A stretch of DNA of 46,540 nucleotides from Deltaproteobacteria bacterium (GTDB lineage Bacteria; Desulfobacterota; Desulfobaccia; Desulfobaccales; 0-14-0-80-60-11): the NCBI GenBank assembly GCA_016875015.1, contig VGSJ01000016.1, positions 1 to 46,540 of the forward strand. The letters are read 5' to 3'. The notes beneath the pieces were generated by a model that saw only the letters and a program-made list of their open reading frames with translations, was not told the DNA's origin and did not search any database. Shown one piece after another: positions 9,933-17,931 of the stretch (its first letter is position 1; the number at the start of each line of letters is the position of its first letter). The translations under genes were made by a program, and so were the position numbers.

Positions 9933-10778
9933 TCAGGGAATGGTCCCGCCGCCAGAGCCGCTTTGATGCGGTGCCGGTGGGGCCGGAGGTGCAATTTGAG
10001 CCTTGGGGACGACCGGCGGGGGAATGGTTTGCTGTAAAATCTTTAGGTCCGGGCTCACCGGCAACCCCAAGGGAAACTGGTTGCCGGCGGCTCCAGGGTC
10101 TCCGGCCGGAGGTCCGGTCCACAACATACCCGGGGTTATCCCCGTAGTCATCATCTGTTCCAGCATTTGCTGCATCGCCGGGGTCAGAGTTTGGGGCAGA
10201 AAGGGTTGCCGGCCCAGGGGGATCTGGGTGAATTGCATATCTCTCAACATAACCTGGTAAGGAATCTGGGGGTCATTGGAACTCACCTCCAGGAGACCGC
10301 TGGGCAGGTACACCGAAGTAAAGCCGGGCATCAGGAGAAAATAGGGATTACTGCCGCGCACGCCGATGGTTGCAGTGTGCGTCTCAATGATGAAATCCGG
10401 CTCTTCGGTCTTGATGATGCGGGTGACCACAGTCTGCATCATGCCCCGGAAAAAGCGCAGCACCGCCCGGCGCTCCTGCCGGACGGAATCATATTGATAG
10501 TCGGCGATGGCCAGGCGGGACTCCGGCGCCAGGGTGATGATGGAGTCGTCCACCATGGTTAGCTGGGCCTTAGCCTTGGTCTTGGTGCGGATCACGTCGC
10601 CGGGCTCCACTCCGTCCTGGAACTTGGCGGCAATGGCGGGGATCGCGCCCTGCTTGAGGAGGTCCACCTGCCCGACCACCTGGGTGAAACGGCCGACCAC
10701 GGCGGCGTGGGCGGACAGGGCAAACAACCCAAAGAGCGTCAATATGGTGATGATGACCAACAGGTATTTCCGAGTCAT
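9933..10778 (-). CDS. Secreted FecR-domain protein
   Basis: A 281-residue exported protein. Residues 1 to about 26 are a signal peptide (MTRKYLLVIITILTL then FALSAHAA). The FecR domain follows: VGRFTQVVGQVDLL, then VEPGDVIRTKTKAKAQLTMVDDSIITLAPESRLAI and VLRFFRGMMQTVV, ending around GVRGSNPYF. FecR folds in sensors bind periplasmic partners, but this protein has no anti-sigma helix, so it is the free-standing FecR type often linked to surface structures. The C-terminal 100 residues are Pro, Gln and Gly rich (AQIAPPAPPAPHQSGSGGG), probably disordered. Start at ATG 10778 has a GGAGGAGGG ribosome site. Its partner is unknown. Confidence 0.83.
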   Translation of the reverse strand: MTRKYLLVIITILTLFGLFALSAHAAVVGRFTQVVGQVDLLKQGAIPAIAAKFQDGVEPGDVIRTKTKAKAQLTMVDDSIITLAPESRLAIADYQYDSVRQERRAVLRFFRGMMQTVVTRIIKTEEPDFIIETHTATIGVRGSNPYFLLMPGFTSVYLPSGLLEVSSNDPQIPYQVMLRDMQFTQIPLGRQPFLPQTLTPAMQQMLEQMMTTGITPGMLWTGPPAGDPGAAGNQFPLGLPVSPDLKILQQTIPPPVVPKAQIAPPAPPAPHQSGSGGGTIP

Positions 10779-10904
10779 TGTGGTGCCCTCCTCCATAGGA
10801 CCTGGGGTTGCGTTTAGGTTCAGTTATAGGCATGGTGCACTTGACCAAAAATTCCCTATAATGGGGATATTACATGGTAGGCTGGCCCCATCCCACAATA
10901 CGTC

Positions 10905-11315
10905 TCAAGCCTTGTCTTTCAATGCCAGGAAGATCGCTGCCTGCACTTTATCGGCAAGTCGCATTGCTTCTTCAGCGTCTTGCCCGGTAGTCTCCGGGAC
11001 ATCCCCGGGATAGCGAAGTTCCACCCCATAGGGATTGAGCAGGGAAACTTCGGTCAATGACCAAGCCAGAGTTGAATCGGTCGAGGCGATGAGACTAAGA
11101 AGCAATTCCAGGTCATGGGTTTTGGGGAACTCGATTTGATGCCAGGTGAGAAGTGCCTTGAAATACTTTTCCGCGGCCTGCTGGCTGTGAAAACAGATGG
11201 CGGAGAAAAATGGCCTCCCGGAAGCAAAAAGGAATTTTGCCGTCTCCAGGTCATTATCGGCCTTTGCCAGCCATTGCCGGACTAGATCGAGTTTTACGTG
11301 CTCAGGCGGCCTCAT
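10905..11315 (-). CDS. HEPN-domain protein, partner of MNT
   Basis: A 136-residue all-helical HEPN protein. MRPPEHVKLDLVRQWLAKADNDLETAKFL is followed by the conserved FFSAICFHSQQAAEKYFKALL helix and FPKTHDLELLL, then VELRYPGDVPETT and EEAMRLADKVQAAIF. HEPN proteins paired with MNT nucleotidyltransferases form toxin-antitoxin or defence modules in which the HEPN protein is usually the RNase toxin and MNT neutralises it by AMPylation. I do not see the R-x(4-6)-H catalytic motif clearly in this subgroup, so catalytic activity is uncertain. The gene overlaps the MNT gene by 14 bases. Confidence 0.85.
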   Translation of the reverse strand: MRPPEHVKLDLVRQWLAKADNDLETAKFLFASGRPFFSAICFHSQQAAEKYFKALLTWHQIEFPKTHDLELLLSLIASTDSTLAWSLTEVSLLNPYGVELRYPGDVPETTGQDAEEAMRLADKVQAAIFLALKDKA

Positions 11316-11622
11316 AGATTACTTTCCCATATTTGTTGGCCGGAAAGGCGATACCCCCGATGACCCCTTTGCTTTCATCGAAGCGCTCCGTGGCCATGAC
11401 AATGATGTCGAAGGGATAACCCAAACCACTCAAAGCCCGCCGGACCCGCACGCTTTCCCGGCGGGGATTATCGGGTGCAGACTTAAGCACCAAAAGGTCG
11501 ATATCGCTGTCTCGGGTCATTTTGCCAGCGGCGGCTGATCCGAAAATAATGATCCGCTCGGCTGGGGTAACAGCTAAAATGCGGCTAATGATCTCTTCAA
11601 TCAGGTTCTGGTCTAGGTCCAT
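11302..11622 (-). CDS. Minimal nucleotidyltransferase (MNT)
   Basis: A 106-residue nucleotidyltransferase of the DNA polymerase beta fold. Seen: ERIIIFGSAAAGKMTRDSDIDLLVL, which is the G-S-x(10)-D-x-D active site, and the third acidic residue in YPFDIIVM. The C-terminus has the usual GKVIYEA ending. ATG 11622 (MDLDQNL) follows GAGAAG at proper distance; an ATG at 11643 is also in frame. It lies between a 46-residue ORF upstream and the HEPN gene downstream, all three overlapping, so they are probably translated as one unit. In known pairs the MNT partner AMPylates the HEPN toxin. Confidence 0.88.
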   Translation of the reverse strand: MDLDQNLIEEIISRILAVTPAERIIIFGSAAAGKMTRDSDIDLLVLKSAPDNPRRESVRVRRALSGLGYPFDIIVMATERFDESKGVIGGIAFPANKYGKVIYEAA

Positions 11623-11753
11623 GGGACACTTCTCATTAACCATGGGGGATTAGCCTCTTGAATGTCCATTGGATCTATTTTAAGGCCATCCATCAACCCA
11701 TTGAGTGCATTTTTGAGTTGTTCCTCCAGTTCTGGCGGGTCAAAACTAAGCAT
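11613..11753 (-). CDS. 46-residue ORF leading the MNT/HEPN operon
   Basis: A short ORF beginning MLSFDPPELEEQLKNAL and ending in VPWT. The ATG at 11753 is preceded by CGGGGAGCAATC, a strong ribosome site, and its TAG overlaps the MNT start by 10 bases, the same overlap style as MNT to HEPN. The protein is acidic with an amphipathic helix (LEEQLKNALNGLMDGL). I recognise no family. It could be a third module component or a leader peptide that couples translation. Confidence 0.55.
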   Translation of the reverse strand: MLSFDPPELEEQLKNALNGLMDGLKIDPMDIQEANPPWLMRSVPWT

Positions 11754-11812
11754 GATTGCTCCCCGGATTATTATTTTCTCCAAATAGTTTAAAATGAGAC
11801 TGTTGCAAAAGA

Positions 11813-13051
11813 TTAATTATCCATTAACTTATAAGCAATCCGATACACCACCCCCGCCTTATCATCCGATATATAAATCACCCCATCATCCGTGATCAAA
11901 ATATCCACCGGGCGGCCCAGGGCGCCGGCCGGCGTCAGCCAACCGGTGATGAAATCCTCCACGTCCATAAAGTTGCCCGCGGCATCGAGCCGATAGCGCA
12001 CTACCTTCCCGCCCGTGGGTACGGCGCGGTTTGAGGAGCCGTGAAAGGCCACCAGGAGGTCATGGCGGAACTCCTTGGGCCACGAAGGCGGGAAGAAGGC
12101 CAGGCCCATGGGGGCTTCGTTGGCCGGGACGTCGATAAACGACGGGATGGTGTCCTGACAGAATTCCCGGTGGGTCCCGGCGGGATCGCTCTTATCGTCA
12201 TGGAGGCGCTTGCCGTAACAGTAAGGCCAGCCGTAATGGCTCCCTTCCATGATGATGTTGATTTCGTCCGGAGGCCAATTGCCCCCCAGATCGTCCCGGC
12301 CCCTTTCCGTGGCCCAGACGTGCTTACTCCGGGGATGGACGGCCATGAACGCCGAGTTGCGCAAACCCGCAGCAAAGGTCGAAAGATCGCCGCCGTCGGG
12401 GTCCACCGCCAGGATCTTGGCGCGCTGCGGGTCTTGCTCCTCGCCGGCGTCGCAACTGGAGCCCACGGAAATCAACAGGCGGTGGTCCCGAGCCGCGCGC
12501 AAAAACACCAGGGACCGGGTAAAATGTCGGCCGCCCGGGGGCAGGTCGGCGATTTTCTGCTGGTTAGTGGCCGTAAGCAGCAAAGGGTCGTAATCGTAGG
12601 CCGTCACCTGATCGGTCTCCGCCACATAGAGCCGGGGTTTTTCTTCAGGGCCGAAGACCAGGCCGTGAGGCTTATTCAGTCCATCAAGCACGGTCACCAC
12701 GGCATCGGCCGCGCCGTCGCCGTTTTTATCCGGCAGGGCCGCCACCCGGCCCTGGGAGGTGAGGCTGACCAGGAGGTTCCCGCCGGGGTCCAGGGCCAAA
12801 ACCCGGGCGCCTTCTAAACCCCTGGCGAAGATGGCGAAGGCGAATCCCGGCGGCAGCTTCAGGGGGAAGGAAGCGGGGTCGGCGGCGGGCTCGACGCCGG
12901 GGCCTTTGCCCTCCTCCGGGAGACCGGCGATGTCCCGGGGCGGGCGGGGCATCGCGGGACCGGGCACCCGCAGGTATTGCCAATAATACGCCGCCGCTCC
13001 CAGTCCTGCGGCCGCCAGGATAATGCCGATGATGAAAACGGGTTTTCTCAT
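11813..13051 (-). CDS. PQQ-type sugar (sorbosone) dehydrogenase-like beta-propeller protein
   Basis: A 412-residue membrane-anchored or secreted protein. One hydrophobic segment near the N-terminus (VFIIGIILAAAGLGAAAYYW) is followed by a Pro-rich linker and a six-bladed propeller: LPPGFAFAIFARGLEGAR, KPHGLVFGP, SVGSSCDAGEE, GLRNSAFMAVHP, WATERGRDDLGGNWPPDEIN, HYGWPYCYG, EAPMGLAFF and GRPVDILITDDGVIYISDD. The RN-G/E-R-G...LG...PPDE-N pattern is that of L-sorbosone and soluble glucose dehydrogenases, which act in the periplasm on sugars or aldehydes. Cofactor use in this subgroup is often unproven. ATG 13051 gives the natural signal segment. It lies between carA and the MNT/HEPN module. Confidence 0.82.
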   Translation of the reverse strand: MRKPVFIIGIILAAAGLGAAAYYWQYLRVPGPAMPRPPRDIAGLPEEGKGPGVEPAADPASFPLKLPPGFAFAIFARGLEGARVLALDPGGNLLVSLTSQGRVAALPDKNGDGAADAVVTVLDGLNKPHGLVFGPEEKPRLYVAETDQVTAYDYDPLLLTATNQQKIADLPPGGRHFTRSLVFLRAARDHRLLISVGSSCDAGEEQDPQRAKILAVDPDGGDLSTFAAGLRNSAFMAVHPRSKHVWATERGRDDLGGNWPPDEINIIMEGSHYGWPYCYGKRLHDDKSDPAGTHREFCQDTIPSFIDVPANEAPMGLAFFPPSWPKEFRHDLLVAFHGSSNRAVPTGGKVVRYRLDAAGNFMDVEDFITGWLTPAGALGRPVDILITDDGVIYISDDKAGVVYRIAYKLMDN

Positions 13052-13157
13052 TTAGCAAATTGCGCTTAAACTCGTTGCCGGATGAAGGCAGGCACGCGGA
13101 TTAAACTGACAACAGTTGCTCATGAACCTGAAAGATCCGAAAATCATAAAAGGGTCT

Positions 13158-13216
13158 GTGGGGCGGGCCTCCGTGCCCGCCATATCACTGCGGATGGTGC
13201 GTAAGACGCACCCTAC
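13158..13216. repeat. Two REP-like palindromes
   Basis: 13158-13181 has a GTGG head and GGCGGGC/GCCCGCC-type arms; 13196-13216 has GGTGCG/CGCACC arms with the GTAG head on the minus strand (CTAC at the right end). Copies of the first occur at 21307-21330 and 24535-24558. Confidence 0.8.
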
Positions 13217-13219
13217 GGC

Positions 13220-14347
13220 TCAGGATTTCCCCACCATCTCTAAGAATTCATCAAACAAATAGTCCGCGTCATGGGGGCCCGGGGAGGCCTCGGGGTGGTA
13301 CTGCACCGAGAAGGCCCGGAGTCCGGGGTGGCGCAACCCCTCTAACGTGCCGTCGTTGAGGTTGACGTGGGTCAACTCCACCGCCGGGTCGGGGATGGAG
13401 TCCAGGTCCACGGCAAAGCCGTGATTCTGGGAGGTGATCTCCACCCGGGCGCTTACAAAATTCTTCACCGGCTGGTTGGCCCCCCGGTGCCCGAACTTGA
13501 GCTTGAAAGTCCGGCCCCCCAGGGCCAGCCCCAAGATCTGGTGTCCCAGGCAGATGCCGAACATGGGCTGGGCCCCCAGGCACTGGCGGACGTTGTCCAC
13601 GGCATAGGTGACCGCGGCTGGGTCCCCAGGGCCGTTGCTCAGGACAACGCCGTCGGGCTTCAACGCCAGGACCATGGCGGCCGGGATGGTGGCCGGGACC
13701 ACCAGAACTTCCAGGCCCCGCTCGTTTAAACACCTGATAATATTGTATTTAACGCCGTAGTCGTAGAGGACCACTTTTTTGCCGCGCTTTTCCGCCCACA
13801 ACGCGGCCAGGTCAGAGGCTTCGCCCCCCGCAGCCGGCGCCTCGGGCCACCAGTAGGGTAGGGCGCAGGTCACCAGGGGCACCAGGTCCAGGCCCTCCAT
13901 GCTGGGGAGTTCCCGGGCCCGGCGCACCAGGGAGGCGGGGTCCAGGTCTTCCGTCGAAACCAGCCCCCGCATGGCTCCCGCTTCCCGGAGGCGCTTGGTG
14001 ATGGCCCGGGTGTCCAGGCCTTCCACCCCCAGTTTGCCGGCGGCCTTGAGGTAATCCGCCAAGTTGCCTTGGGCGCGCCAGTTAGAAGGGTAGGGGTGGC
14101 ACTCCTTGACCACAAACCCCTCCACCTGGACCCCCCGGGATTCCAGGTCCTCGGGGTTGACCCCGTAATTGCCCATGAGGGGATAGGTCATGGTAACGAT
14201 CTGCCCCTTGTAGGACGGGTCGGTGAGGACCTCCTGATAACCGGTCATGGCGGTGTTGAACACCACCTCGCCGGAACACTCGCCGGCGCCGGTGAAAGAC
14301 CGCCCCCACAAGACCAAACCATCTTCCAAAGCCAGTAACGCTTTCAA
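13220..14347 (-). CDS. carA: Carbamoyl-phosphate synthase small subunit
   Basis: CarA hydrolyses glutamine and passes ammonia to CarB. The 375-residue protein is full length. The N-terminal CarA-specific domain begins [18 protein letters not shown] and contains [21 protein letters not shown]. The class I glutaminase domain follows, with the nucleophile Cys266 in [16 protein letters not shown] and His351 plus Glu353 in [12 protein letters not shown]. The start at 14347 fits the family; no strong ribosome site is seen. It is transcribed toward carB but 3.6 kb of other genes intervene, so the subunits are probably expressed separately. Confidence 0.97.
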   Translation of the reverse strand: MKALLALEDGLVLWGRSFTGAGECSGEVVFNTAMTGYQEVLTDPSYKGQIVTMTYPLMGNYGVNPEDLESRGVQVEGFVVKECHPYPSNWRAQGNLADYLKAAGKLGVEGLDTRAITKRLREAGAMRGLVSTEDLDPASLVRRARELPSMEGLDLVPLVTCALPYWWPEAPAAGGEASDLAALWAEKRGKKVVLYDYGVKYNIIRCLNERGLEVLVVPATIPAAMVLALKPDGVVLSNGPGDPAAVTYAVDNVRQCLGAQPMFGICLGHQILGLALGGRTFKLKFGHRGANQPVKNFVSARVEITSQNHGFAVDLDSIPDPAVELTHVNLNDGTLEGLRHPGLRAFSVQYHPEASPGPHDADYLFDEFLEMVGKS

Positions 14348-14759
14348 AGACTACCTCGAAATTCCATGGTTTTCCGTTAAATATACCATAAGCTAGGGGC
14401 TGGGGCGGGTTTTTTTTCGCCAGAGGGCCGCACTGAGGCCCCCGCCTGTCGTCCCTTCCCGCACGAAATACGTTTCCCCAGACCAGAATCCTGTGCACCT
14501 CAATGCAAAATCAGGGAAACTGAGCAAAGTCAGGAAAACTGATTATGAGGCCGGCCAGAGGCAGCCAGATAAAAGCTGATAAATCGACGGGTTATCTATG
14601 GCCGAACTATTGACCGCATATAAAGCCCGTGGCGGGGCGATTTTAAGGCCACCAAGGGGTAACCATGGACTCCTGTCAGTGAATCAGAAAGGTTTTGCAC
14701 CAGTGCCCATCTTAAAGGTTTTTCGTCCCACGTGGTGACCTGATAATGGACGCCTCCTC
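14348..14759. other. Intergenic gap between waaA and carA, no gene seen
   Basis: About 412 bases upstream of carA. It holds a short GGGCC/GGCCC hairpin and a run of eight T near 14411-14418, but no aligned terminator or PyrR-like structure that I can support. No coding signal. Confidence 0.4.
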
Positions 14760-16082
14760 CTAACTCGAAACTTCCTCCGCCAGCCCGGCAATCAATTCCG
14801 CCTGGCGGCGGGCCGCGCCCTGGTGGGGGATCAAGGCCGCCTGGGCCCGCCGGCCCAACTCCCGCCGCTCCTGGGGGTGGTCCAGGAGATGCCGGACGGC
14901 CTGGGCCAGGGCCGCGGCGTCTTTGACCATGATCCCGGCCCCGGCCGCTTCCAGGATGTGCTTCGCCCAGAGGAAATTTTCGAGATGCGGGCCGTAGATG
15001 GGCGCCCGGCCCCAGGCCGCGGGTTCCAGGATGTTCTGACCGCCATGGGGGATGAGGCTCCCGCCCACAAAAGCGACGTCGGCGGCGCCGCACAGGGTGA
15101 AGAGGTCGCCGATGGTGTCGATGATCACCACCGGATGCGTGCGGGTCTCTCGGCCGGCCTTGAGCGCGGTCCACAAATGGCAGGGGAGGCCGCGTCGGGC
15201 CAAGAGGCGCGCCAGGTCGGGGGCGCGCTGGGGGTGCCGGGGCGCCAAAACGAGCCTCAGAGCAGGGTAGGGGGCCAAAAGTTCCTGAAAGGCGTCCGCC
15301 ACCAATTCCTCTTCGCCCGGATGGGTGGAGGCCGCCAGCCATAACGGCCCGCCGGCCTGCCCCGGTTGACTCCCTTGCAAGCAGCCGCGAAATTCCTGGA
15401 GGCGAAGTTCGTCCCGGCTCTGGAGCAGACGGTCGTACTTCAGGTTGCCGGTGAGGTTTAGCCTGGACGGGGAAATCCCCAGGCGCTGAAACCGTTCTAA
15501 ATCGGGGAGAGACCCAGGGGCGACGATATCATAAAGATTAAATATATCAGAAAGATTTCGCTTATATTTAAGAAAGCTTCTTAAGGAATTATCGGAGAGA
15601 CGGGCGTTGACCAGGGCCAGGCGCACCCCCATTCGGTGGGCCTGGCTCAAGAAATTCGGCCAGATCTCCGATTCCAAGCCGATGAACACCTGGGGGCGCA
15701 AACAGTCCAGATAGCGCCGCACCGCCCAGGGGATGTCCAAGGGAAAGTAGCAGACCAAGGCGCCCTGGGGGGAAAAGTGTTTGCGGGCCAGCATTTGCCC
15801 GCTTTCGGTGCCGGTGCTGATGATGAAGGCCGCCCGGGGCAGGAGGTTCCGGAGTTCGGCGACCAGGGGGATGGCGGCCTGGATTTCGCCCACGGAGACG
15901 CCGTGGAGCCACAGGCGGGGATAACCCGGTGGCCGCAGCCCCGCCGGCAGCTTCAGGCCCAGGCGAGGCCAAAAGCTTTCCCCCTGGCCCCGGGATTTCA
16001 GGTGCCAGAAGAAATAGGGCCAGCCCACCAGACCGGCCGCGGCGCTGACCAATTTATAAAGGAATAATAATCTGTTATTCAC
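14760..16082 (-). CDS. waaA: Kdo transferase (3-deoxy-D-manno-octulosonic acid transferase)
   Basis: WaaA (KdtA) moves Kdo from CMP-Kdo onto lipid A at the inner face of the inner membrane during LPS synthesis. The 440-residue protein has an N-terminal membrane anchor (LLFLYKLVSAAAGLVGWPYFF), then LWLHGVSVGEIQAAIPLV, the catalytic-Glu motif of the family, and FIGLESEIWPNFL. The GT-B C-terminal half shows LWLAASTHPGEEELV, RLVLAPRHPQRAPDL, and the donor-binding segment FVGGSLIPHGGQNILEPAAWG. Length and motifs are normal. Start ATG 16082. The presence of this gene indicates an outer membrane with LPS. The Nudix gene ends 11 bases upstream on the same strand, so co-transcription is likely. Confidence 0.95.
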   Translation of the reverse strand: MNNRLLFLYKLVSAAAGLVGWPYFFWHLKSRGQGESFWPRLGLKLPAGLRPPGYPRLWLHGVSVGEIQAAIPLVAELRNLLPRAAFIISTGTESGQMLARKHFSPQGALVCYFPLDIPWAVRRYLDCLRPQVFIGLESEIWPNFLSQAHRMGVRLALVNARLSDNSLRSFLKYKRNLSDIFNLYDIVAPGSLPDLERFQRLGISPSRLNLTGNLKYDRLLQSRDELRLQEFRGCLQGSQPGQAGGPLWLAASTHPGEEELVADAFQELLAPYPALRLVLAPRHPQRAPDLARLLARRGLPCHLWTALKAGRETRTHPVVIIDTIGDLFTLCGAADVAFVGGSLIPHGGQNILEPAAWGRAPIYGPHLENFLWAKHILEAAGAGIMVKDAAALAQAVRHLLDHPQERRELGRRAQAALIPHQGAARRQAELIAGLAEEVSS

Positions 16083-16093
16083 TATATCTTATA

Positions 16094-16558
16094 TCACTTC
16101 TTAAGTTTAGTCAGCCATTGGGGGCGAACCTTGAGGTATTCCAGCAGGATAAGGCGGTGATCAAAAGCCAGGACCTGGGGCAACTGTTCCGGGGCAAAGA
16201 TCCCCAGGCCGCGGGCGTCGGTGGCGGCCTGGGGTAAACCTTCACCCTGAGCCACGTACACGGTGGTGATGGTGTGTTGCCGTGGGTCGCGCCGGGGGTC
16301 CGAATACGTATGGAACTGTCCCAGCAGGGTCACCGTAAGTCCCGTTTCCTCCCGGGCCTCGCGTATTGCCGCGGCCTCTAAAGATTCGCCGTAATCCACG
16401 AATCCCCCGGGCAACGCCCAGCCGTGCGGCGGACTGGCCCGTTCAATCAAGATCAGGCCCTGATCCCGGCACTCGATAATGATATCCACGGTGGGCGCCG
16501 GGTTGCGATACCTCCGGATCAGGTAACCGCACCGGGGGCACTTTTCTTCCATCAGCAT
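16094..16558 (-). CDS. Nudix hydrolase with N-terminal zinc ribbon
   Basis: A 154-residue Nudix protein that would hydrolyse a nucleoside diphosphate linked compound. The N-terminus carries a [19 protein letters not shown] half zinc-ribbon, common in ADP-ribose or NADH pyrophosphatase relatives. The Nudix box is complete: [24 protein letters not shown] matches G-x5-E-x7-R-E-U-x-E-E-x-G-U. Downstream, [21 protein letters not shown] is the pattern of ADP-ribose pyrophosphatases. An in-frame ATG at 16552 is an alternative start. It precedes waaA on the same strand with an 11-base gap. The exact substrate is unknown. Confidence 0.9.
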   Translation of the reverse strand: MLMEEKCPRCGYLIRRYRNPAPTVDIIIECRDQGLILIERASPPHGWALPGGFVDYGESLEAAAIREAREETGLTVTLLGQFHTYSDPRRDPRQHTITTVYVAQGEGLPQAATDARGLGIFAPEQLPQVLAFDHRLILLEYLKVRPQWLTKLKK

Positions 16559-16596
16559 ATCTTAGTTGACATAATATATATTATCAGACGTTATGG

Positions 16597-17169
16597 TTAC
16601 GGGTGGAATTCTCGCTTGGAGAACCTCTTGAGGTCAGCGTAATTAACCGACACAATTTGCCAGGTGCCATGGTTGGGTTGGCGGCGCATGTGAAACCGCA
16701 AGGTATCTTTGGTTTTGGGGTCGGTCAGGATCACCCCGGCTTCATCGCCCTGGCTGTCGATCTGAGCCACGGTGGCCGCCGCAGCGATCACCAGGATCTG
16801 GGAATTGTCCAGACGGAGCAAATAACGTTCCACGACCCCCCGTATCTGGGACTCGAAGGCCTCAAATAATTTTGGCAATAAGACATGGGCGAACTTGCGC
16901 CCCAGTTGCCGGCACAACTTGCTCCATTCATCGGCCTGTTGGTCTGTCGGGACCTCCAGGTCCTTGCTGCAAGATTCGACAAAATCACTTAAAATATCTT
17001 TTAATTTAAGATACTTAAAAAACTTGTCCATGTCCCGGGCTTGAAGGGCCAGGGCCGCCTGCTGCAAGGCGTACCGGGGAGAGTTGGCCCAGCGCCAGTA
17101 AAGGCCGCCGGCCAGGGCCCCGCCCAGGAGCATGATGGCCACCGCGATTATCCAGGTTTTCCGCCGCAT
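16597..17169 (-). CDS. Membrane-anchored DUF2939-like protein
   Basis: A 190-residue protein with one N-terminal membrane segment (WIIAVAIMLLGGALAGGLYW) and an exported soluble domain: SPRYALQQAALALQARDMDKFFKYLKLKDIL, then FAHVLLPKLFEAFESQIRGVVERYLL, and a C-terminal beta region LRFHMRRQPNHGTWQIVSVNYADLKRF. This resembles the DUF2939 layout, in which a helical module is followed by a cystatin-like fold ending W-x-IV. ATG 17169 follows AAAGGTG; an upstream ATG at 17202 would add 11 unconserved residues. Function unknown. Confidence 0.7.
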   Translation of the reverse strand: MRRKTWIIAVAIMLLGGALAGGLYWRWANSPRYALQQAALALQARDMDKFFKYLKLKDILSDFVESCSKDLEVPTDQQADEWSKLCRQLGRKFAHVLLPKLFEAFESQIRGVVERYLLRLDNSQILVIAAAATVAQIDSQGDEAGVILTDPKTKDTLRFHMRRQPNHGTWQIVSVNYADLKRFSKREFHP

Positions 17170-17267
17170 AGTGCACCTTTGCTCTGGTTTTGCTATAGTC
17201 AAATTATACTATACCCTAATTGGTAGCGAGATTGAATCACCATGAAAACCTGCATCGGTCGAAGGCG

Positions 17268-17678
17268 ATGAACTCCCCGCGCTTGCTGGACCGCCATCCT
17301 CTGGACAATGGCCTTACCCTGGAATTTTGGGACCACTCCCGGCCGTTGGTCGGCGACCGCAGGTTCGTCTGCCTTGTGGCCCGGATAGCCATTCCCGTCC
17401 GGGCCAAGACGCTGCCGCCGGAGTTGAAAGCCCACGCCGCCCGGGTCGTGGAGGCGCTGGGAGAAGAGATTATCTTTTCTCAAAGGCAGGAGCGCAACTT
17501 TATTGCCGCGTCTGTCGCCCCGGCCCTGCTGCAGGAGATGCAAGACCGGATTCTGGCCCTGGCGCCCGGTTATTTCGGACATGCTGATTTCGCCGGCCGG
17601 CTTATCCGTAAAAAATTCGCCGAACGGCAGGCCCCGGAGAAGTGGCAGCGTTTAGATACCAGGGGCGAGAGCGCCTGA
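17268..17678 (+). CDS. Conserved hypothetical protein
   Basis: A 136-residue cytoplasmic protein with no signal or membrane segment. It begins MNSPRLLDRHPLDNGLTLEFWDHSRPL, then VCLVARIAIPVRAKTLPPELKAHAARVVEALGEEIIFSQRQERNFIAA, and a helical ALLQEMQDRILALAPGYFGHADFAGRLIRKKFAE. The pattern recalls unnamed proteins of sulfate reducers, but I cannot name a function. The ATG at 17268 has GAAGG five bases before; a GTG-type upstream start at 17220 lacks support. It is divergent from the DUF2939-like gene. Confidence 0.68.
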   Translation: MNSPRLLDRHPLDNGLTLEFWDHSRPLVGDRRFVCLVARIAIPVRAKTLPPELKAHAARVVEALGEEIIFSQRQERNFIAASVAPALLQEMQDRILALAPGYFGHADFAGRLIRKKFAERQAPEKWQRLDTRGESA

Positions 17679-17780
17679 CCGACCCTGCCCCTGCCCTACC
17701 CCGATAGGTTATAAAATCGGCTAAATTATAGGGAATGGCAAAAGTTTTTTCCGTTATGACATATGCTCCAAGAACCTAAA

Positions 17781-17864
17781 TCCCCCCTAACCACCCTTTT
17801 CCAAAGGGGGGAACTTAGCTAAATTACTTTGAAAATCCCCCTTTGAAAAAGGGGGATTTTCAAA
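17781..17864. repeat. Inverted-repeat element with perfect 17-bp palindrome
   Basis: 17828-17844 and 17848-17864 form a perfect 17-bp inverted repeat around a 3-base loop (arm core GAAAATCCCCCTTT). A related, less perfect CCCCCC...GGGGGG hairpin lies just before it (17785-17811). Similar C5/G5 palindromes are widespread intergenic repeats. The hairpin could also stop transcription from either side, but no separate T-run follows. Confidence 0.75.
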
Positions 17865-17931
17865 CCAGCAAACGGAAGAAATTTTTGGCAAACGCTATAC
17901 TACGTCTGAGCCTGCGATCCCGGGGAGAATT

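Noticed and set aside
9594-10147. Plus-strand frames upstream of carB
   Set aside because: No start signals and Pro/Gly/Arg-rich composition; they mirror the FecR-domain gene's disordered tail on the other strand.
14596-15342. 248-codon minus-strand frame overlapping waaA
   Set aside because: It is a different frame of waaA and the adjoining spacer; Pro/Arg/Gly-rich without homology.
16571-16584. Perfect AT palindrome ATAATATATATTAT before the Nudix gene
   Set aside because: Low-complexity AT palindromes arise easily, no -35 of the right spacing accompanies it on the minus strand, so I do not claim an operator.
17781-17864. CRISPR-like or insertion sequence reading of the C5/G5 palindromes
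   Set aside because: There are only two hairpins, no regularly spaced direct repeats and no transposase or cas genes in the window.
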